This document shows positions 46,294-54,800 of a stretch of 64,000 bases of DNA, one piece after another. The position numbers and the translations under genes were made by a program. Within the stretch, counting starts at the first letter, position 1. Each line of letters starts with the position of its first letter. The stretch comes from an uncultured Latescibacterota bacterium (GTDB lineage Bacteria > Latescibacterota > UBA2968 > UBA8231). Under the pieces are notes generated by a model, which saw only the letters and a program-made list of their open reading frames with translations, did not search any database and was not told the DNA's origin. The stretch is from assembly GCA_951813615.1 (NCBI GenBank), contig OX638377.1, positions 3,932,599 through 3,996,598 on the forward strand, in the 5' to 3' direction.

Positions 46294-47289
46294 ATGTCGC
46301 TGCGCATTTGCGATTGGAAATACGGCAAACGCTGGGTTTACTCCATAACCTACGACGAGGCCCTAATCGATTTGCACCGCTTTGCTGTGCCCTTTCACGA
46401 AGAATTCGGTATTCCCGGGCACTTGGAAGTGGTCGTCGGGCAAATAGGAGAAGTGCGCCAGATCGACGGGTCGAGCTTCAATGGCTACCGGCATATGAAT
46501 GGCGATGAGCTCAAAGACCTGATGGCTCGCGGCTGGGGCGTCGGCAATCACTCGTGGACTCACGTCTTTATCAAACCCGAGATGGTCGATCAGGAACTGC
46601 GCGTGGCCAGGGAGGTTTTGGAGCAAGCCATTGACGCGCCAGTGCCGCTGTATTGTGCCCCCGGCAGCAACCGCAATATGGCCCCACACATTCTCGAGGC
46701 CTGCCGCCAACTCGGCTATTTGGGCGCGATGAGCATCAGAGAGGGAATAAATCGACCCGCGGACGAGTGCTATTGGCTCGACCGCAGTCCGCTGATCCAC
46801 GAATACCCCCCTCCTTTCTTCAGCAAACACGATCCCTTCCGCAATATTCTCCCCGCCCGCCAGTCCCACGGTTGGGTCATCGACTACTGCCACTGCCCGA
46901 TCGAAGAGCCTATCCACATCAATAAGGATTGCTCCGCAACCCAGCTACGCAAGCGCTTGGAGACGGTGCTTGCAGAGGGCGGCGACGAAGTCTGGTGCGC
47001 CGTGCCCGAAGAAGTCGTGTTCTATCATCTGAGCCGGCGTCATGCCACCATTGACGTTGTTGGCGACAGTGTCAATGATCGACGGTATCAAATCTCTTTC
47101 ACCGATCTGCCCGCCGGCGTGACTTGCAAGGAGCTGACCTTTGAAGCGGAAGTGCCAGCGGCTTGGTGCAACTTTCCCCGTATATGGGTCGATGGCGTAG
47201 CGCAGACAGCGGAGTTAGTGCGGCCCCAGGTGCTGCGAGCCACAGTCGATGTAGGGGATGGGGTCGAAGTGGGATTTCGCGCCGGATAA
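46294..47289 (+). CDS. Polysaccharide-deacetylase (NodB-fold) family protein 2
   Basis: A 331-residue tandem paralogue of the gene at 45096, similar along its whole length (SLRICDWKYGKRWVYSITYD, SSFNGYRHMNGDELKDL). Motif 1 is TYDEA, motif 2 GNHSWTHVFI with both His residues. ATG at 46294 aligns with the paralogue's start and has a gaagga site 6 bases upstream; TTG at 46288 is less likely. The MITE-like element sits between the two, so this copy may depend on read-through. It converges with the sugar isomerase gene with a 3-bp gap. Confidence 0.83.
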   Translation: MSLRICDWKYGKRWVYSITYDEALIDLHRFAVPFHEEFGIPGHLEVVVGQIGEVRQIDGSSFNGYRHMNGDELKDLMARGWGVGNHSWTHVFIKPEMVDQELRVAREVLEQAIDAPVPLYCAPGSNRNMAPHILEACRQLGYLGAMSIREGINRPADECYWLDRSPLIHEYPPPFFSKHDPFRNILPARQSHGWVIDYCHCPIEEPIHINKDCSATQLRKRLETVLAEGGDEVWCAVPEEVVFYHLSRRHATIDVVGDSVNDRRYQISFTDLPAGVTCKELTFEAEVPAAWCNFPRIWVDGVAQTAELVRPQVLRATVDVGDGVEVGFRAG

Positions 47290-47292
47290 CGC

Positions 47293-48081
47293 TCAAAACA
47301 GAGATTTGGCGAAGGCCAGGTCTTCGGCGAGCAGTCGCTCTGTGGAGGCCGTATCGTGGTATTCGGCATCCATGCAGACGACACCGCTGAAGCCCCTCCG
47401 TTTCAGTTCCGCGACCGACCGCGGCCACGAAGCCAAACCCTGCCGTCCCGTGGTCCAATAAGGACGCCATTCCACATTTTCCGCTTCCGGTCCAATCTGC
47501 CGCCGCCAGTACGCATTCTTGAGCTTGAACTGGGACAGATGCGACCAGACGATATCGATCGCCATCTCGGGGGATTCTCCGTTGAGAGCCGTGTGCCCGG
47601 CACAGGGTATGGCGCAGATATGGCTGGGATCGTAGCGATCTATTAGGTGTTTAATGCCCATGGCATTGCACACCCATTGGCCTTCGTGATTTTGGATGCC
47701 CAAAGCCACCCCGTGTTTGTCGAGCAAGGGAATCAGGGCGTCAAAGGCTCGCTGGTGACCTTCTACGCTGGCCAAATACCCTTCGGTAGCAATGGCTGGG
47801 CAGGTGCGAATGACCGGAACTCCGGCAGCGCCGCAAGCCGCAATGGTTGCTTCGTCCGTCGGTCCGGCCACACTGGTAATGGCGACACCCAAAGCGCCGA
47901 GTTCCTTTGCCGCTTTGGGCAAATCGCGTCCAACACTTTCGGGGGGCACTGGATAACCCACACGCACGGGCAGTTCAATGCCGTCGAAGCCCAAGTCGAG
48001 TACAAACTCTCCGAGTTCGGTTGGAGATTTGTCCTTCCACATTTTGGTGAAAACGGAAAAGGAAACGCCCTCTTTTTGCAT
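47293..48081 (-). CDS. Sugar phosphate isomerase/epimerase (xylose-isomerase-like TIM barrel)
   Basis: A 262-residue AP_endonuc_2-family TIM barrel. GFDGIELPVRVGYPV, LGIQNHEGQWVCN, ALNGESPEMAIDIVW, and GFSGVVCMDAEYHD carry the spaced Glu, His and Asp residues used for metal binding in this family. It is likely an aldose/ketose isomerase or an epimerase of a sugar or sugar acid. Its ATG overlaps the stop of the UxuA-like gene (TAATG), so the two are translationally coupled and probably act in one pathway. Confidence 0.87.
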   Translation of the reverse strand: MQKEGVSFSVFTKMWKDKSPTELGEFVLDLGFDGIELPVRVGYPVPPESVGRDLPKAAKELGALGVAITSVAGPTDEATIAACGAAGVPVIRTCPAIATEGYLASVEGHQRAFDALIPLLDKHGVALGIQNHEGQWVCNAMGIKHLIDRYDPSHICAIPCAGHTALNGESPEMAIDIVWSHLSQFKLKNAYWRRQIGPEAENVEWRPYWTTGRQGLASWPRSVAELKRRGFSGVVCMDAEYHDTASTERLLAEDLAFAKSLF

Positions 48082-49064
48082 TAGAATTCCTCCACCGCCT
48101 GCAAGGCCGCGTGGATATAACCGAAGGTATAGGCAAACCCGACTTTGCCCGGCTCGGGGCCGCTGATCCCGGGAACGTGGTCCGGCATGATCATGTACTC
48201 GTAGCCGACCTCCTTGTACACCTTCAGCGCCCGGATCATATTGACATCGCCTTCGTCGGGAAAAACCTCGACGAAGTTCCCCAAGCCCCCTTTGATATTG
48301 CGGAAGTGGACGTTGAAAATCTTCTTGCGCTCGCCAAAGTAGCGAATGACATCGAAGATCTCCTCCGCCGGATTGGCCAGCGCCTCGGACATGCAGCCCT
48401 GGCAGAAATTCAAGCCGTTGTACGGACTGTCGTAGAGCGCGATGAGCTTTTTGAAGCCCTCGGCCATCCCGAGGGGGCGCGCCACGCCGCGATATGTATT
48501 GCCCACGCCAATGCCCGGGTCGGACGGATGGCAGGCCATCTGGACTTTGTATTCTTCGGCCACGGGCATGATCTCCTGCAGCCAGTGATCAATGCGCTCC
48601 CACATTTCGTCTTCATCGGCCGGCCCGTCTTCGAACTCGTCTAGCGACTGGTCCAATTTGTCCAACTCAAAGGTCGATACGACGGCTCCCCCGCGCCCCG
48701 TCTTCGAGGGCGTCCGCAGGTGGCCCAAGATGGTGATATTGTAGTTGAGGCCGCGGATACCAGCCTCGCCCGCCATCCGCACCGTCTCTTTCATCCAGTC
48801 GATCTGGCGGTCGCGCTCGTCGCTCGGTTTGAGAAAGATCGCCCCGGCCTCGTTGTCGTAGGCACTGCGCGAGCCCAAGGGGATGTGGATCATCTCCATG
48901 CTGATGTCGTGTTTGGCCCACCGCTCCTTCATCTTCAGCAGCATATCCGTGCTCCACCCTCGCCACGGCGCGGCAGGAGTCTGATCGACGTTTTTGATGC
49001 CGAGTTGCGACAAGACCTTCATTTCTTCGTCGGTCTGTTCCCCAAATTGCGATCCAATGTACAT
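48081..49064 (-). CDS. Mannonate dehydratase (UxuA)-like protein
   Basis: A 327-residue TIM barrel of the UxuA family. HPSDPGIGVG, NFCQGCMSE, VHFRNIKGG, VEVFPDEGDVN and MPDHVPGISG match the blocks carrying the Mn-binding His, Cys and Asp residues of mannonate dehydratase, which turns D-mannonate into 2-keto-3-deoxygluconate. It is somewhat shorter than E. coli UxuA, so a related sugar acid is possible. ATG at 49064 has GGAGGA 6 bases upstream. It sits between an HpaI-type aldolase and a sugar isomerase, both on the same strand. Confidence 0.85.
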   Translation of the reverse strand: MYIGSQFGEQTDEEMKVLSQLGIKNVDQTPAAPWRGWSTDMLLKMKERWAKHDISMEMIHIPLGSRSAYDNEAGAIFLKPSDERDRQIDWMKETVRMAGEAGIRGLNYNITILGHLRTPSKTGRGGAVVSTFELDKLDQSLDEFEDGPADEDEMWERIDHWLQEIMPVAEEYKVQMACHPSDPGIGVGNTYRGVARPLGMAEGFKKLIALYDSPYNGLNFCQGCMSEALANPAEEIFDVIRYFGERKKIFNVHFRNIKGGLGNFVEVFPDEGDVNMIRALKVYKEVGYEYMIMPDHVPGISGPEPGKVGFAYTFGYIHAALQAVEEF

Positions 49065-49136
49065 GGCGTATCCTCCGAAAGGTCGGTTTAGTAATGGACG
49101 ATTAACATACGGACACCAAAATAGGGCAGCCAAAGC

Positions 49137-49874
49137 CTAGCTCGGCGCATCCCCTTGGAACAGCGTAAACCCCATCTCCAGATACTTGTCGCGTTCTTCG
49201 GGGCTAGTACCCGTTCCCATAGCCAGACTGATGCCAGTACCAGCCAATTGCGCGGCGACATTGCGCACACAGTCATCGACCGTGCGCAGCGGATAGTCCG
49301 GGTGATCCTCCAAGCTGAAAGAAAGGTCGTTGGGACCAAACGTGACCACACTCACGCCCGGCTTGGCCAATTGGCGAATATTGGTCACCGCTTCGACGGA
49401 TTCTACTTGGATTGCCAAAATCGCGTAGTCATTCCACCACGCCGCATAGGCGAGTCGGTCCACCCCTTGAGTTATACCGCGCAGGCCGCGGCGATTCGCG
49501 CCACCCCAACTGCGCCGCCCAATGGGGCCGTAATAGGCATAGGCAATGGCGTCATCTACAGTCTCCGGCTCCATGACCTCGGGGATCAAGACCGCGCTGG
49601 GACCCAAGTCGAGATAGCGCCCGACCATATGGGCCTGCCGGGTATGCGGGATGCGCAATTGCACGTCGATATCCAACTCTTCGGCTGCCCGGCAGTAGGC
49701 GACCAATTGCTCTTCGCTGAAGGGAGTGTGCTGGCTGTCGATCCAGATATAGTCGAACTCACCGGTTGACCATATATCGGCCAACTCCTCCTTGGTCGTG
49801 GTCAGCGAGCCGCGCAGGGCGGTTAGCACTTCGCCGGCTCGCATGCGCTGTCTGAGCGTCTTCTTTTGCGCCAT
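49137..49874 (-). CDS. HpcH/HpaI-type aldolase (2-keto-3-deoxy sugar-acid aldolase family)
   Basis: A 245-residue class II aldolase. FDYIWIDSQHTPFS, AVLIPEVMEPE, LAIQVESVEAVTNI (metal-binding Glu) and TFGPNDLSFS fit the HpcH/HpaI family. Members cleave 2-keto-3-deoxy acids to pyruvate plus an aldehyde. ATG at 49874 has caggagt upstream; a longer start at 49964 would overlap the divergent PhyH-HEAT gene. With the UxuA-like dehydratase 72 bp downstream it suggests a route mannonate to KDG to pyruvate and glyceraldehyde without phosphorylation; this pathway is inferred. Confidence 0.87.
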   Translation of the reverse strand: MAQKKTLRQRMRAGEVLTALRGSLTTTKEELADIWSTGEFDYIWIDSQHTPFSEEQLVAYCRAAEELDIDVQLRIPHTRQAHMVGRYLDLGPSAVLIPEVMEPETVDDAIAYAYYGPIGRRSWGGANRRGLRGITQGVDRLAYAAWWNDYAILAIQVESVEAVTNIRQLAKPGVSVVTFGPNDLSFSLEDHPDYPLRTVDDCVRNVAAQLAGTGISLAMGTGTSPEERDKYLEMGFTLFQGDAPS

Positions 49875-49962
49875 AATGACTCCTGTCTTAGTCGTCCAAT
49901 TGAATGGGAAAGAACCCGTGGTTAAATTCGATGAAACTAAACAGGAAAGTGAATAAATTGAC

Positions 49963-51861
49963 ATGACCGCGAAAGAGCTTTCTTCGGCCCCGGCCCCACT
50001 AGCCTATAGCGAGCCAGAACAACTAGTACAGGACTTCGCCAGCCGAGGATTAGTCGTCCTAGCCCCGGAAAGCCTCGGCATTCCAGCCGCAGTTCACGAG
50101 CGGATATACCAGCGCGAAAAGCAGGCGGTCGGCAGTGGCGAACGCGTTACGCCCGAACTCATTCCAGACGTGCTCGAAGTCATCAACGCTCCCGGCGTCG
50201 TCGCGGCCTGCAACCAACTGGTCGGCGAAAATTGGGCCATTGTGCCGTTCACCCACAATGCGACCTTCATCAGCGGCGGCCGCGACCAGCACTGGCACAA
50301 GGACGACAACGGCCCGTTCAACGGCCGCAAACAGCGCCATCACCAAGCCGTGCAAATCGAAATGCTGTACTATCCGCAGGCCGTGCGCGAGGACATGGGG
50401 CCGACGGCGACCGTGCCCTACTCGCACTACTGGACCTTCAACCACGAGGAAAACCACGACAATTTCGCCGGAGCCGACCACCTCGATTTTGCCTACCAGC
50501 TCAGCGGCATGGAGGGCCAGCCAGTCAGCGGACCCGATTCCCAATACGACCCCAGCGATATTGTCCATCGCCGCACCGCGCACGACGTGCGCATGCGGGA
50601 GGCGGTCACCAACCTAAAGTGGCCGCTCGTGCAGTCTTTTGAAGCGGCCCCACTGCGCGCCGGCAGCGTCGTATTGTACTCGCACAATACCTTCCACCGG
50701 GGCAACCACCGCCGCGACGATTGGCGCACTTGGGCAGACAACCCGCGCTTCATGTGGCGCTTCTGGATCTATCGCACCACGGACCCTTCCGTATCCAATG
50801 GCTCGCCGACCGAAGTGCAGTGGAACGGACTTGGCGTGGACCCGCTGACCCAAATCGATCGCTCCGCAGTCAGCGACGACGTCACCTCGGTCTGGCGCTA
50901 TCACCACCACTGGATGCAGACGGGCCAAACGCCGCCGCCGCGACCCGAGGCCGCCGCCCTATCATCGGCAGACCGGGAAGCGGAAGCCAGCCGCTTATTT
51001 GCCCAGCTCCTCGCCAAAGGCGAAGAGGCCGAGCCAGCGCGCATTGGCGCGGCGTACAAACTGGCCTCCATCGGCGACTCGACGCTGGCCGTGCGGCTGC
51101 TCGGTCAGGCTCTGTACAACGACCGGGAGAGCGTGCGGCGGGCCGCCACCTATGGCCTAATTGCCGTTGGTGAAGAGGCTACCGACACCTTGCTCGAAGC
51201 GGCGAGTTCGCCCATCAAATGGATCCGCAAGGCGGGCGTGTACGGCTTGGGCGATGCCAGCCCCCTCAACGACGAAGTCTTGCAGGCCGTGGCGACGCGC
51301 CTGCGCGAAGATCCGTCGGTATATGTCCGGGCCGTCGCCGCTGGCACTATCGGCTGTCTCGGTCGCCGCGCCATCGCCACTGGGGTCGGCCAAGCTCTGA
51401 TCCTCGCCTGCCTCGAAGCACTAGCGCAGAGTCTGGGCCGCGAGGAAAACCGGTTGGCCATGGACCGAGCGCAAGGGCGGAGCATAAAGTTCGTGCGGCC
51501 CACCGATGAGTGCGATGTGTGCGAGGGCGGCGGTGTCGATTTTGGCCTTGAGCGGTTCAAGCCGGTGCGCTCGGCCGTGCGCGAGAATGCGCTGTGGTCC
51601 ATGGTCATCCTCTGTTCCCACGGCGCCGCGATCGCCGGCCCGGCGCTGGAGCGGACCGCACGGGCCTTGCAAGAAGTCATCCGCAGCGACGAGAACGCCA
51701 TCTGCGTCGGCTTTGCCATGGACGCGCTGGGCCGCTTAACCCATTTACGTCCCGAAGGCGAAACCGCGAGCGACCTACAGGCCGAGGTCTCGGCGCTACT
51801 TGAAGAGTCGCCCATGCGCTGTTGGGAATCCCTCGGCCGCTGTGGCCTCAGACCCAAATAA
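49963..51861 (+). CDS. PhyH dioxygenase fused to HEAT repeats
   Basis: A 632-residue protein. The first 300 residues are a PhyH-type oxygenase: HWHKDDNGP supplies His-x-Asp, SHNTFHRGNHR the distal His and nearby Arg. About 340-632 consist of HEAT-type helical repeats (IGAAYKLASIGDSTLAVRLL, VRRAATYGLIAVGEEATDTL, IRKAGVYGLGDASPL, VRAVAAGTIGCLG). A CxxC (ECDVCEGGG) interrupts the repeats and may bind metal. The fusion suggests a protein-binding platform joined to the oxygenase. It is divergent from the aldolase (about 88 bp) and converges with the M28/FtsX gene with a 2-bp gap. Confidence 0.88.
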   Translation: MTAKELSSAPAPLAYSEPEQLVQDFASRGLVVLAPESLGIPAAVHERIYQREKQAVGSGERVTPELIPDVLEVINAPGVVAACNQLVGENWAIVPFTHNATFISGGRDQHWHKDDNGPFNGRKQRHHQAVQIEMLYYPQAVREDMGPTATVPYSHYWTFNHEENHDNFAGADHLDFAYQLSGMEGQPVSGPDSQYDPSDIVHRRTAHDVRMREAVTNLKWPLVQSFEAAPLRAGSVVLYSHNTFHRGNHRRDDWRTWADNPRFMWRFWIYRTTDPSVSNGSPTEVQWNGLGVDPLTQIDRSAVSDDVTSVWRYHHHWMQTGQTPPPRPEAAALSSADREAEASRLFAQLLAKGEEAEPARIGAAYKLASIGDSTLAVRLLGQALYNDRESVRRAATYGLIAVGEEATDTLLEAASSPIKWIRKAGVYGLGDASPLNDEVLQAVATRLREDPSVYVRAVAAGTIGCLGRRAIATGVGQALILACLEALAQSLGREENRLAMDRAQGRSIKFVRPTDECDVCEGGGVDFGLERFKPVRSAVRENALWSMVILCSHGAAIAGPALERTARALQEVIRSDENAICVGFAMDALGRLTHLRPEGETASDLQAEVSALLEESPMRCWESLGRCGLRPK

Positions 51862-51863
51862 GT

Positions 51864-54800
51864 CTATTGCCGCTGAAGTTGTTCCTCCGCTCGCTGCTGA
51901 AAAGCACTCCGCTCCTCTGCTTTGAGCGTATTCCAGATCAGCAGTTCTTTGCGGATCGCCTGTAAGAAACTGCGGTTGGCCCGGCGCCACGAATCGTTGT
52001 CGCCGCTGAGGCAGCGCAGATAGAACACTAGGCCGTGAATATCGGCTTGGTCCTCGGGGCGGATGCACAGTACTGCGTGCTGGCTCACGCCCAAATCCAG
52101 CGGCGCTAGCCACACCTTGGCTTCGAGGGCATAAGCCGTGCCTTGGGGCGTGGCAAAGGATTGGAGCAGGGTCCCCTCGGTGTAAAATGAGCCAATTGAA
52201 GCCTCGCCGTACGACGCTAGGTAATCCAACAAAAAGCCGCACAACCCCTTGGCCTCGGCCGCCGACACCAAGAAGGGAAAGCGGAATTCCCACTCGGCCC
52301 CCACCGGCGGCTCGGGCTGCCAGCGCCGCGTCAGGTCGGGAACCGCAGTGCGGGCGGCCACCCGGGCCGGGTAGGCCGTGGACAACAAGACCACCCCCAT
52401 GACGATGAGCGCCGAAAACACGGCGGCCAGAGACGAATAATTCAAGTTGAGTCCGCCCAGCAGGTCCAAGTGATTCAACACCAAGCCCATCCCTTGTCCC
52501 CCCAGGTACCCCAGCGTAATGCCCAGAACCGCATAGGCGCAGGCTTCGGCGATAAACAGCAAGGCGATGTGGGATGGGGCCAGCCCTACGGCCGCGTAGA
52601 TGCCAATGTCCTTGAGGCGCTCGTACACCGTCCCGAGCATGGTGTTGAGGACGATGAAGGCGGCGATGAGCATGGGTACGATCAGCACGCCTAGGCCCTT
52701 TATCGCCGTTGCCCCAATCGACGAATAAGCCCAGACGCCAATGGTCGAGGCTCCGTCTTGCCGCAAGCCGACGAACAGGCTGACGGCCACTCGCAGCAGG
52801 AAGTCTTCTAGCAACGCTTGGCCCGCCCCGGTATCCAAGCGCTCCCGGTCAAAGGCGACGGCCACCGAGCGCAGCCTCCCTCCCATTTGGCGGACGATCT
52901 CATAGGGCGCAATCAGCACATTGTCCGGTAGTATGTGCACATAGGGGCGATACTGGGAGGCGGTAGCTGTCGTGGCCGCGCTCTGGTTGATCTGAAAGGT
53001 GCTGCCGGCGGTTCGGGACAGCTCAAAGTCCACTGGCGTCAGCGGCCCGTCGTCTAGGTCGCGGATGTCGTTGAAGACCTCTGGATCGAACAAGCCTACC
53101 ACAATCAGTGTTTTGCCCATCACCTGTACTTGCGCGCGTCCCAAGTCGCCAGCGTCCAAGCCTAGGGCCTCGGCCATCGGCAAAGGCAGCAGACAACTGG
53201 CCTCGGTCGCGTCAGTGAAGAAACGCCCAGCCGTCAGGGCCTGATCAACACTTGTGATGTCGGTTTCCTCGGGGTTTAAGCCGAGCAAACCGTAGGTCCG
53301 CACCAACTGCCGCCCGGACGCCGCTTCGAGGTACGTCTTTTTGTCCTCCTGCAAAATGAACCAATTGCGCGGGCTGATCGGGCCAACCGCGGAAAAATGG
53401 GAGCGGATGTAATCCAACATGGGCTGGCCCAAGGGATTCCAGGCCCGGTTGCGAACCAAGAGGCCTTCGTACTCACCCTCGTGTTCGAGAGGCAGCGAGA
53501 TAAAGCGCGCTCGGCTCTCGTACGAGGCAAAGGAAAGCACCGTAAACGTCAGCAACACCAGAGTCGTCAAGGTCAGGCCCGTGCGCAGTTTGCGCCGCCG
53601 CATATTGGATATGCCCAGCATGAAAGCGGCATGGGCGACGCTGAAACGCCGCATCTCAACGTGGTGGATCCGATCGCCGCGCTCCTTCATAAAACTGTTG
53701 AAGCGGCTGCTAATGAGGACTAGGACGAAACCGGCCATGGCCATGATGGCAAAGGCCAGCAGGATGACCAGTGGATGGGCGATAGCAAAGGCGGGATGCA
53801 CCTGATAAATCGCGAGCCAGACCACGGCCAATAACGCGCCAAAACCAGCCAGTTGCCGCGTGATCTGCACCGCTCCCAGCAGCAGGCGCTCGCCCAAAAA
53901 AGCTGCGGGAATGAGCAACGCCAGAAAGAATACCATGCCCTTTATGACGTCGTTTAAGGTCGCTATGGCCTCGGGATAGACTTGGTTTTCCAACCCCAGC
54001 GCCACCCGCAGGTGAGCCACGTAGCGGCTCCATTCTTTTTGGCGGGCGGCCTCTTGGGCGGCTTCGAGGACTTGGGCGGTGCGCTGGTGCAGGCGCTGTA
54101 AGTACTGGTTTTCAATGGCGTGGTCGCGCATGGTCTGTAGGCGATCTTCGTCGAGACGCCACATGTCCCAAGCGGCCTGCAACAGCGTCGGCACCAGCCG
54201 CTCCTCAGCCAAGGCAAAGCCCTCGCCGTTGGGTCGGCTGTTGGGGATGCCGTTGTTGAGCAGCAGCAGTTGGCGGCCCGCCAGTATTTTGATGCGGTTT
54301 TGCGGGTCAGCGTCCTGCGGCCCGAATACCACCCCAGCCGCTTCGTCGAGGCCGCTGCCCAACGCGTAGCCGTATTGGCGCGGGGCGGTATCGTAGCGGT
54401 TGACCACGGTGATGCCGCTCAAAAAATTGAGCGAACGCGGATTGATGAGGCCGTAAAAAGGGCGGCTCAGGCAGGGGAACACCACCACCGATTGCTCGGT
54501 GAGTGCCCACTGGACAGTGCTTGAGATGGAGCCGTCGGGCAGCGCCGCCCCGTGGAATCCCTCCGCCCTTTTGCTCAGATCAGCGGCGTAGGTAATAGCT
54601 CCGTCTTGCGGGTCCAAGACGTACACGTTAGTGCGGTATTGAGCTTGCGGCAGCCCCGTTATGAGCAACTCCCCCTCCTCGTCGCTCAGATGGACTTGGG
54701 CCGTGCGCACCCCTTTGATGGCTTTGCCAGCAATGGCCCGTTGCGGTCGCACTACGGCTACCGCGTCGGGCACTGGCCGGTCCGGCGTTTGCGAGCGGCG

